Source: Antedon mediterranea
Taxonomy: Eukaryota; Echinodermata; Crinoidea; Comatulida; Antedonidae
Direction of reading: 5' to 3'
Assembly (NCBI RefSeq): GCF_964355755.1
Contig: NC_092673.1
Coordinates: 28,649,001-28,713,000, forward strand
DNA length: 64,000 nt
In this document: one piece after another, positions 1 through 12,300 of the stretch
How the letters are laid out: each line of letters starts with the position of its first letter
How positions within the stretch are numbered: position 1 is the first letter of the stretch
Program-made: the position numbers and the translations under genes
Notes under the pieces: generated by a model
Database searches by the model: none
The model's input: the letters and a program-made list of their open reading frames with translations, nothing else
What the model was told of the DNA's origin: nothing

Positions 1-38
1 TGTCCTTGCGTTGCATCTCTAGTAGGAACCTAAGCCTC
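1..38. mobile_element. Family B MITE, right end only (cut by window edge)
   Basis: GTCCTTGCGTTGC then CTAGTAGGAACCTAAGC matches the right terminal arm of the family B copies at 37924 and 49508, with changes. The remainder lies left of the window. Confidence 0.6.
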
Positions 39-311
39 TGGAAGGAAATAGGCACATATTAGCAATCTTGGAAGAAATTAATCAGCACAGAAGATAAATT
101 AATTAAGACTAATTAATAATACGTTGGTTTCTTTGGATAAAAAATAGAGTAATACACCATTACTGTGTGAGAATTCCCACTAAAGTGTCTAAATATAATA
201 TCAATTATATTAAAAAGTAACTTTTACATAGTGATAAAAATCCTTAAAAAATATGCGAGTCAATTCATAGCTTTACTCCATGTTCATAGGTTCAAGTTCT
301 TCGTGTTTCGT

Positions 312-3300
312 CTACTTTTTCAAAAGGCCACTGTAAGAAAAAAAAAAGATATTCATTAATAACACTAACAATAATTAATTCTAATTTTTAATATACAGAA
401 TTTATTGTGATACCATTGTCTGAATATTCAATATTTTTCATATTATTATATGTTTTATAGAAAGAAGGCACTAAATGATCTTTTTCTACACAGATACTAG
501 ATACAGTAGGCCACCCTTAACGTTAATAAATTAATCAATACAAATTTGATTTCATTATGTTATGTACTGTATCTATATGCTAAATATGCTAATTTTTTCT
601 GGCTGTTCTACTTGATCATTTGGATTGTTTTGTATATCCATTGAGATCGAACCACTGATACCCACAGCATTTTTATTTTTTCAGTAATTTATATACATTA
701 TATAAATCCAAAGGCAAATTACTGAAAAATTATATATATTGTTTCATTGACTGATTTCAAGATGGTGACATTTAAAAGCTTCAGCTAAGCAGGACATGCG
801 CGCGAGCTGAAGCCAAAGTGTTTTCTTTAATACAACACTGGAGGCAGTGTATGGTAATAGTCTTATCTAATCCATTACATCTATTGATTCCTTTAAATTA
901 TGCATACAGCCATGGTCTGCTTTATTACTTAACAATGTTAAGACATTTTAAATATTCATGGTGCACTTATTTACACCTACCACTGCTTTACGTTACTTGC
1001 CTTTCAATAATTTAGCTTACAGAAAGTGCCTTTTTAAAATCTGTTTTTCTTTTAAATCAAATATTACACCTGAACTCTATAACTAACTGTTGTTTGGTTT
1101 TAATTTATTTTTTTTATTTCATACGCATCCAACTGAGCTGTCCTGCGTGTGTTCCTAGACACTTTTGGGCTAGCCTAAAATATCCAGCTGTCCTGCAAAG
1201 ATTCCTGGACACTCTTAGGCTAGCCTAAAATATCCAGCTGTCCTGGATATGTTCCTAGACATGTACCTAGACACTTTTAGGCTAGCCTAAAATATCCAGC
1301 AGTCCTGGATGTGTTCCTAGACACTCTTAGGCTAGCCTAAAATATCCAGCTGTCATGGATGTGTTCCTAGACACTCTTAGGCTAGCCTAAAATATCCAGC
1401 TGTCCTGGATGTGTTCCTAGACATGTACCTAGACACTTTTAGGCTAGCCTAAAATATCCAGCTGTCCTGCAGGTATTCCTGGTCATTTCTGGTTGTAATG
1501 AATAGAAAGTTTTGATAGAGAGTTGCCCGACTGAATACTTACCTAACAAGCTCAATAGGCAACGGGAAGATGATCGTAGAGTTCTTCTCGGCGGAAATGT
1601 TGCTCAGTGTTTGCAGATAACGGAGCTGGAGAGCGGCGGGTGATTCCGCGATAACGTCAGCGGCTTCTTTCAATGCACGTGAAGCATTCTGTTCACCTTC
1701 AGCAGCAATGACCTAAATATAAATTATTTCGAACAAAATCAACATACAGTATGTGTACAAACAATAAAGAATCATTTGGTCAAGGGACATACAGACTCAA
1801 ATAAGTCCGTCACTGTCCTCCCTTTTTATATAATTTATTTCAAACAAAGAAGAAGAAATGTGCATTCCATTCCATTATAAAAGCAAAAAGTAAATATACA
1901 AAAAACAAAACTTTCAAAATGGTAGAAGAATAGTGGACTCATATATGATTCGAACACCTGACAATAACATTAAAAGCATCTGTAAGATATTTTAATACTA
2001 CAGTCAACTCTCCCAAAACTTTACTTTGGCTGTCTCTGTCTATACTATCAAACTTAATGTGACAAAAAATGTGATGTGCCCATATATGAGGATGATGATG
2101 TCATATTACATTTGGGCACACTTTTAAAGGACAAACAATTTATCTCCACTGAATGACCTTAGTTTTTCAACTACAAACATAGTAACCTACCTTAGCTCTT
2201 GCTTCTCTTGCAGCTTCGGCCTCGGCAGCCATGGCACGTTGTAACTGTACTGGCAGACGCACATCTTTGCTGTAAAATACAAATTTTTATCATATTTAAA
2301 TCTTCAATACAGATTGGACTTTCATGTCTAGCTAAAGCCTTGTCTACACTATCAAAATGTGACAAAAAAAGTGTGATGTGTCCTAATATGGTAGTGATAT
2401 GACAACATCATGCCCATATATGGGCACATCACATTTTTTTTTGTCACATAAAGTTTGATAGTGAAGACAGAGCTTTAGAATGAATTTATGTTTTCTATTC
2501 ATTTATAATAGAAAGCAATGAAAAACTAAATCCAATAATGGTTATAAAAAGATGTTGATTTTATTTGGCCATTATAACAACACTTAAATTTCTGCTTAGT
2601 AGTTTTAGTTGACATGCTAAGCATACGCATTATGCATTGTCCATTAAAGCATATCGAGATACCTGAACATAGCCTTAAGGATTCAACAATTGATTATAGC
2701 TATATTGAAGACAACAGCATACATGTTGAGATACCTGTGTGAACGTAACCTTAAGGGTTCAACAATTACAGCTATAGACAAGACAACATCTTACAGGTTG
2801 AGATACCTGTGTGAACGTAACCTAAGGATTCAACAATTAATTATAGCTAGAACAAGATGATCAGTGTCTGATTTCTCTAGTAAATATAAATTTCTCTTCC
2901 TGCATATAATTAAGCTTGTATGAATCAATTTCTACTACAATGCAAGAATAAAACATTGTAAAGCTCTGTCTACACTATCAAACTAGTTGAAATATGGTAC
3001 TGATATGTCCAAATATGGTAGTGATATGACATCAACATGTCCATATATGGGCATATTACATTTTTTTGTCACATAAAGTTTGATAGTGTATACAGAGCTT
3101 ATGCTATAACAATTTTTATTTTATATGTTAGATAAACATGTGCCTATGTAAGACCATGGATAAACAAATAATTCTTTATATTTAAATTAATTTGTCCTCC
3201 ATGTACAAACTGATGTTTGTTGCTATTATATATTTTAGGTCAAAATTAAGTAATTAAAGAAAAATAACAGAAACTAGTGATGCTTTCAGATTTCGTATGT

Positions 3301-6300
3301 TAATCATCTGTACATTACAATCTATTATTTTAGAATAAAATTATATTTTTAGAGTTGTCAAGTTTCATTATACTGCATCGTAATGACATTTGAAAAACGA
3401 CAAAGATGACTTTTTACATCCTGCCAGTTTCAACTTCATAGCCATTATTGCAATTGTTTCTTTTTGCCCTTATAGCAAAAAATTATTAAACAATGGTGCG
3501 TTAAATTAAATCCCAAAGCAAAACGTGCAAATGAATATCTTTTAAATTTGCTGATAGATGTTTTTTTATGTTGATGTATAATCTGGACTAGGTCATTAAC
3601 ATCTGAAACTGATCTGAAATTGTGGTTAAAACATAAAAAAATAATACAGTACGGTAGAATTACTTACATCTCAACACGTTCCACTTTGATACCCCATTGG
3701 TCAGTGGCTTCATCAAGAGATGACTAAAAAGAAGAAAACAAGACAAATTTAAAGAAGAATATGCAGAAATAAAAAGTACATCAAAAACACTAACAGTAAG
3801 TATTTAGATGAGCAAGTCTGACACTCAGTGCTGTATCTCCACATATCACAATAATAACATTAAACTCTACACTATCAATCTTTATGCGACAAAAAAATGT
3901 GATGTGACCATATATATGGACATGATGATGTCATATCACTACCATATTTGGCCACATCACACTTTTTTTGTCAAACTAGTTTGATAGTGTAGACAGAGTT
4001 TATAGAGACAGTACCGAGAATGTGTGGGAGATATAAAATGTTACCCTCAGAAAACTTTAGAATCAAACACCAATTATTTCTATATTTTTTTAATTGGGAA
4101 ATAAAACTCTCTACATTATTAATTGGGGAACATTTAAGCTCACTCGCACTTGAATTCGAATATATGATTTTCAATTATTTAACAAAACATCTTCCTTTCA
4201 TGAAATGAAAAAAGTGCAATGTGCTTAATTGAATGAAGGCGGTTAAATTTACACCATTATACACTTTAAAGCTCTGTGTGCCCAAATATGGTGATGATAT
4301 GCCTAAATACGGTAGTGGTAAGATATCATCATGTCCAATATTGGTACATCACATTTTTCCGGAGTTTGATAGTGTAGACAGAGCTTTAGAGGTTTGACAA
4401 GCAGTTATAAATTTATGGTGGATAATGTGAATTGACAAAATGGCGCCTTGATGACGTCATGGTTGATTGATCACCATCATAGCGAATGAAACTAAAGTTA
4501 GGTTTGTGCGTAAGTATAGACACAAGTGTTTCCCAAAAACATAAGCTCTGTCTAAACTATCAAACTTTATGTGAAAAAAAAAATGTGATGTGCCCATACT
4601 ATATATGGACATGATGATGTCATATCACTACCATATTTAGGCATATCACAGCTAGTTTGATAGTGTAGACAACGCTTTAGCAATTGCAAAGTATTAATAG
4701 TACTGTAACACAGTATAGGAACCACAGTGCTAAACCAAGTTCCATTACGTGGTAAATTACATTTGACCAGGAATTGATTTTTACACGGAAACTAAACACC
4801 ACAGACTCACAGTTAATCAATGCATCCAATATCCAGTCGAAACGAAACCTTGTGTAAATATCTTACTTAGACTTGCATCGTCAGTCTGTGTGTACTGCGG
4901 CAGGGTAGATGTGAAAGTGTGTTGAAATTGATAATGAGTAAAATCGATGAAGGAGAAGAAGGCGACGATGACGATGTTGATTTTGTTTACAACGATGACA
5001 AAAGATGTAATAGTTTACTTTCTTTATTGCGTCCGACAATTCAATCTAGCAACTACTTTCTAAATATAGTATAATAGCTAATGACAACTGTACTGTAGGC
5101 ATAGTAAATGATATTTTAATTGTGATATGGAAATGATTGAAATTTCATGATTGAAATACTGTAGTGTAATTAATATGTACAATCATTATGTATTAAATAT
5201 TAAAGATATTGTCCACCCTAAAATATAATTTAAAAAAAAATATATTTTTGAATATGCCATTTTAATGTGTCACATGACAGCTATTTACTTTGATCAGAAA
5301 CTGTGGATCGAAAAACAAATTATTTTCCTGAAAAAATGTAATTTAAGGCAAAAAATACCTAAATTGTTTGTCAGACAGTGGTTTTTGGTTAAAATTAACC
5401 GATTCGTTTGTCTCTTTATAAGTGAGAAGATGTATTGTTCCCTGAAAAAATAATTCTTAAAACATTTTTTGTTGAATATGGAATTTTAGTGTCACCTAAT
5501 AGTTATCCACTTTGACCATTTTATAAGTGAAAACATTTATTTTTTCAATTTTTTTTACTATGGAAGTGATTAACTTGATTAAAACTACAAATAATCTACT
5601 AAAAGTCTGATTTTATTAATCTTTATTTTTCATGTTTTTAGGGGACAATACATCTTTAAGGTGTTATCAAGGATGAAAGAATAATGCTGTTTAATTTGAC
5701 TTCAAATTTAGTTTTTCATTTTGTATCTTTTTAACCTAGATTCAGAAACAGCCACATCATTATTCTTTTCATTGCATGTGGAAGAATAATATTATCATTA
5801 TAATATTTCTTTATTATATAATAATTGTTTTTTGTTTGTGAGCAGGAAAGAATAAATCATCTTAATAAATGTATTATAATAAAAGAGTACTACTAGTAGG
5901 TATAATACTCATGCTAATGGAAATTGACAATGCATCTGTGTTTACTTGCCAGGCCTCCTGCTTTCAGCAACTAACAACATCGTAAGGTCAATGAATTAAA
6001 TATTCCAATTTACATCGAGCGAAACATGATGAGACGCAAGACTGACATCCCTCTATTATAATTTATTAATATTCGATCAGTAATACATAATGGGCTATGC
6101 AATCAAAACATGCAATTATGATTTTGCAGAAAGCAAATTAAATTTTAGCAATTATTATGCAATGGTTATAACACCAATAATTAACTATAATAACACAGAT
6201 TTCTATTTATAAACCAGTAAATGGTTGTTTTCAAAGGCTGTGTTTCAAATAGACAAAGTTTATATTTATTAAACGGGTACACTTGAATGTAATAATTAAT

Positions 6301-9300
6301 TTGGAATTATTTCAATGCATTTGAATTTTTCCACCCTTCCGTTCTTATCTACCTTTTCTATATTATATTAAATTATTAGTTTGCTCGGACAATTAAAGCT
6401 TTGCTTACAATAAGTGATTTTAAGATTTTAATTATTATTTTATTAATAATTATTGATTATTTGGGGTTGGTATTTGACAAGTTCTTTTACTTCTTTTTCA
6501 GATTGTAAATGTATGCTAGAACTGTTTCTAAATAAATGTTGAATGAATTATAAGATTTCACTGTTTTTATTTTAAGAAATAAATTTATTTTTGAATTAAA
6601 TATATGAATATAGGCCTACACTGTATGTCTTTTAATTTGTTATTTCAGAGCATGAAGAAAACCCTGTGCCGATCTAGTCTTCATTATCATCTTGTAATGA
6701 GAACAAACCAAGTATAAACTTTTACAATATATATACTTATAAAACTAAATGCAATTTAAATTTAATTTCAGATAACTTTGTTTCCATGTCATTAACCTTT
6801 GACTTTACTCAATATTGATCCAATTAACAAATATTTATTATTGTAATTGTAATTCTGAATTGTAGATTGAGTATTTTGTTAATGCATAACTTAGTACGTC
6901 AACTACATCTGCGTAAAGTGCATTTTAATGGAAGATGTTTATTTCCGCTGTTTGACTTCTACCTAATTTATTGCATTTCAACAATCGTTCAGGGATCGCA
7001 CATTTAATCAATTAATATTGGCAGATTGTTAATAATCTATCGATTTGACATATTGTTAATAATAATCTACAATATGGATATGACAGATTGCCAATTATCT
7101 ATGTATTATGACAGGTTGTAAAATAGTAGAATATAGCCAACTATCCTTAACTTAACAGGACTTAATGGAAACTCTTTCTCTTTCCATAAAATTAGTTTTT
7201 ATTGATATTCTAATGTTATAAGCTTCCATTACTAATTCATAGAGTCGATATACTCAACTTTATTTCTAAGCCAATGTAAACAATGCTTCCATCATAAGAA
7301 GTCATGTCATGTCATACATTGTGGACAGGTATGGAAATCCTTACCTGCATAAGTATGCTTACTTAGAACATGTTTTGAGTACCTACCATGTCATACATTG
7401 TGGACAGGTATGGGAAGCTTCACCTGCATACATGCTCATTTAGAACATTTTTAAGTACCTAACACGTCATACGTTATGGACAGGTATTGAAAGCCTCACC
7501 TGCATAAACATGCTTACTTTGTGAATAGGTAAAGGATAAACTAACCTGCATAAATGTGCTAATGTTGTCCCGATCCGATAGTATCTCGGCCAAATTTTTT
7601 GTTCCCAGTACGTTCCTGAGTGTGGTCTGGGCCAGAAGTCTAGTAGAACCATTAGCGTTTTCGACGTTTGCAATTGAGATTGTGGCGTTCTGTACACGAT
7701 AATAGACAACGGCATCCACAGACACTGTCACACTGTCTCGCGTCAAAATCTTTTGTTAAATAAAAATGAAAAGTTAATAATAAATACGCACAAACATTTT
7801 TAACTTTCGTTTATTTTGTTTCTTCTGCAGTAAGAACATTTCTTTACTGGGGAAAGCATTTCTCATTTCAGTGCAGGGAGGATCAAGGAAGGTAGAACTA
7901 AGGGCTCACACTCCCCTTTTGACAGACTGTTAATATTATCCGTTTACAAAACCCTGGAACCCTGCAGTGTGAAGCTTGTTTGTTTGTAACACTAATTTAC
8001 CGTACAGTACTAAAAGTACTTTACTGTAAATCATGTATTCATTTTTGTCAATATGTTCAAATGGTATTCTCATCATTCACTCTTATTTCTAATAATCGTG
8101 GTTTATTGCTGTAACAAAAGTAAGATTTGTCTTTGTGTACTGAATTGACTCAGTACCGTGTTTTGTTATACAGTACAAGGTCATATGACAGTTTATTCAG
8201 GCTAGTTTTTTGAATTGAAGTACTATAATAGGCCTTTTATTCTAAAGAATGAAAAAAGTCAACTTTCTTTTTCACTTTCTGTTGGAATAAAGGCATAATG
8301 GTACCCTATTTTGTTCATGGATGATATGCATTATTAAAGAAATATGGACGAAAAGGTATATGGTACCCTATTTTGTTCATGTTCGATGTATTATTAAAGA
8401 ATTATTACAAAAATATTATAAGCAAAAGTGAGGAGTGTTTAATTTTGTTAATTTGAAAATGTAAACATGCTAAATGTGGTCTACAACTTAATTTAATAGC
8501 AACAACTTCAAATACAAACAAAAACAAGAGCCTGATCAGTTATATATACAGTAAATATCGGGTTTGAACTGTACCATTAAAGCCTGGTCTAATGGTTAGG
8601 ACATCTGCATATCAAGCAGATGGTCCGGGTTCAAATCTTGGTTGGGGCACCTTTTTTTTATTCTCATCTTATCATTTCATATTAATTAATTAAATTTCAG
8701 TATACGACCGGGTGGTTTAGAATTAATGTTCTATATCTGATGTGTTTATATAATATATATCCATATATATTGGTCTTTATTGCAAAATTCATCATATAAT
8801 AATGTAACGTAGCCTGAAGCCTAATACCATAATATTTACATAATTAATAGGGCATCAAAAAAACATCAAAATAAGAAACCATACCGCTATTATTATAATG
8901 GATTTCAATAAAAAATATGGGATATAGGTTGGGTAAATACATTTTGGAATAAAAGTTGAAATAAAAACATAATGAGCGTATTATTATCCAAAAGTGATAG
9001 CACCCTGTGCAATATTGCAGTATTCTAATTTGAATACGTTTGAGCCATTCTCATCAACAATGTATTATAATTGGAACCAACGGCTCTAGAGAAAAGGTTA
9101 GGTCATTCATTATTTTAAGTGCTTTGTTTGTAGAAAAGTTATTGTTTTGTTTACTCTACCTAACAACCATTTAAATCACAACGTCGTTTTACATCAGACA
9201 ATTAATTAAAGGGTGGGTGGGATGCCTTTGCGATGGATATAATGTGTTTGCAGTGTGACGACACAAGCCTAATGTAGCATTTTAAGCAGTCGGGCCTTGA

Positions 9301-12300
9301 GAGTTAATAGTTAACCCTAAAGCTCTGTCCACACTATCAAACTTGACAATAAAATGTGATAGACATGATGTCATATCACTACCACATTTGGGTATATCAC
9401 TACCATATTTGGGCACATCACACTTTTTTTGTCAAACTAGTTTGATAGTGTAGACAGAGCTTTAGACTAGATACAGTAATACTCATACAGTACAGTACAT
9501 TATAGGGTGTAATCACTTATGGCGTAATCAGTATACGGCACTAATTATAATTTGTAATTTGTATAGTGTCTTGTATCCAGATACGCTTCAATATACAATA
9601 CTCTCCGATTCCACATAGTATTGAAATCTTCACAGATCACGTGTAACGGAGGTGATCCCTACCCCTGACGTTGTCTACCCAAGGTGGTCCCTAATCCTCC
9701 TTGTCATCTACCTGACAATGTCCCTACTTTATTTCACTAAACATCAATACTAATAATCTCCTTCATATACAGCAGTGAACTTCCTCTCTACCTTAAGCTC
9801 TGTCCACACTATCAAACTGTATGTGACAAAAATGTGATGTGCACATATATGGATAATGTTACTAACTAGTTACTACAAAATAAGCAAATTTTACTAGTAA
9901 TACTAGTAGGCCTACTGTAAAAAAACTAGGATTTTTGACAAAATTAGGCCTATATAAATATATAAAATATTTTAAAAAATTGTTTGATTGGCAAGAAACG
10001 TAATGTTAGTTATTTATAATATTAATTCTCAGTGAAATCTATAAAAAAGGTATCAAATTCACATGTTCTCAATGGGACCTCTAAAATCTAAAGACCCTCT
10101 CTTAAAATATCCCCTACAACCTAGTGCTCTAAAATGACTGTCTTCATAATAATATTTAATAATAATAATAATGATAATAATCATATTATTATAAATAACT
10201 AAAATAATGCAAAATTTTTGCTGTGAAATCATAATGGCATATTAATAGGTCTCTTAGTATTCGATGCCATAAACATAAAGTCAATTTCTAATTATCTTTG
10301 AAAACACAAATTTAACTTCCAAATGCATCTTCTGTTATTACAATATAATGCATATAATATAAGCTAGTGTTTTTATAATCATTATAGGAAGCGGTTTTAC
10401 ATAAATATTTCAACGTTGCTCCAATTGTAGTTCAATTAAATTTAAATATTTATAAATTTAAATGAGATTTTCTTTTAAATTATATACAAAATTGTATTTT
10501 TTCTTCTTGTGTGTTAAGCTATCACACTATTAATTTCTGACAATCGTATTATCAGGATATTTCATAAATTAAATCTACTTTTCCTTTGAACTTATTTTAA
10601 AATAGGAATTATAATAATACTATTAACTGTAAATGATGGATGAATATTTTTGATCAAATTAATAGCATCTTATTGCAAGGATTTTGACCAAATGTTAATA
10701 TTTTACAGTTCATTTTTGGACTAAAAAATTGTTAAATGTTTTTTTTGGTGATTCTGTATGTACAATACAATACAAAGATAAAATACAAAATTTATCACTT
10801 TTTTTTCAAAACAAATAAATCTAAATTTAACGGATCACAGCTAAGAAATCAATTTAACTTTAAGTAAAAATAATGAATTTATAAGTTAAACAAATTTGAG
10901 TATCTCTGAGATGTATTTATATTACACAGCCTACCATGACAATGCTGTGTGTATTTATGTTGTAAGACGCACAATATCTGCTGTGTTAAGATACTAACGC
11001 CCGTATTCTTAAACCGGACTTTAGTCGTAGTTCGAAGTTCGACTTGAAAAAGTCGTAGTTCGAGCTATTACTTCAAATTCGATTAAAAAACGAAGTAGTC
11101 GAAGTTTGCAGTTCGACTTAATGAAGTCGAGCTTTTAGTCGAGTTGCACACGTCTGGGTAACAAAGGCTATACATTGGCCAATGACGAGGGAGTATTTGA
11201 GGAGCAGACGAAATTTTGCGCATTAATATCACTTTCCATTTCTTACAACACTTTTTACGCATCAGGACTATATACATGAAAAATAATTTTAAATCGTATA
11301 TTTGATTAACAACAAATAAAATCTTCAAAATATATTTAGGAACCATGGCGGTACGGTAACTTTTATATTTTCTAGGCCCCCAACAAAGTATGATCGCCAC
11401 GAACCACGCACTTCATAGCGTGACAAGAAAGCGCTAGGCCCCCTAAACATTCCATCGCGTGGTGAATTGCCGCATCTCCCATTGTCGCTATGGCGTGACG
11501 TAGCTCAAGTCGGACTTGCGCGAAGAAAATAATGTAATTTGTATACAGTTGTAAATAAAGATGATTTTCATTATTATAACTTATACCAATGTATATTTAA
11601 TTAAGCTAATATAAATATAGATATTTCATTCTTCAATATCTGGCCAATATAACAACTCAATGACTGTTACGTTTTTTATAAACATCGTTTAAAAACCATT
11701 TAGTCGACCATTTAGCCTGCCCCCTCCAGGACTAAAAAAATCGATCAAAATCCGTCTCGATTTAGTCGAGGTTGGCCTGATTTAGTCGGTGATTTAGTTG
11801 AAGTTCGGTTTATGAATTAAAATGACGTCATTTTTTTAGTTTTAGCTCGAACTACGACTAAAGTCCGGTTTAAGAATACGGGCGTAAGATTAAATTTAAT
11901 AATTTAACCCGAGTGTGTTCTTCTTTGCTATAAATTTTACATCAACGATTATGATGAATGCTTCGTTTGGCGACACCGCCGCTGCCACGTGCTAACATAG
12001 TCTGTTTTATTCATCTTGATTAGTCTTGTCTGTTTAAATCAAGTCTACAATTTTATTCATAGTTTATCATTCAAAAAGGCGTTGGACCTTAATAATTATG
12101 GAAATAATTTGAACCAACCCAAATATTTTGCAATTTCTTCAATAGAGGAGATGATACAAGAAACAAGAAACTTTATTTGTCTTCGTAAAAAACAAAGAAA
12201 TGTCGGTTGTCAGCAAATCCGATTAAAAAATACATAGAAACGGATTTAAAATGACAAAAAATGTAACTAGAAGAAAAAAAAATGATGAATAAAAGATGAC

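Noticed and set aside
8582-8649. Functional tRNA-Asp gene
   Set aside because: The 5' acceptor strand does not pair with the 3' strand and the anticodon is unusual; tRNA-derived repeat is the safer call.
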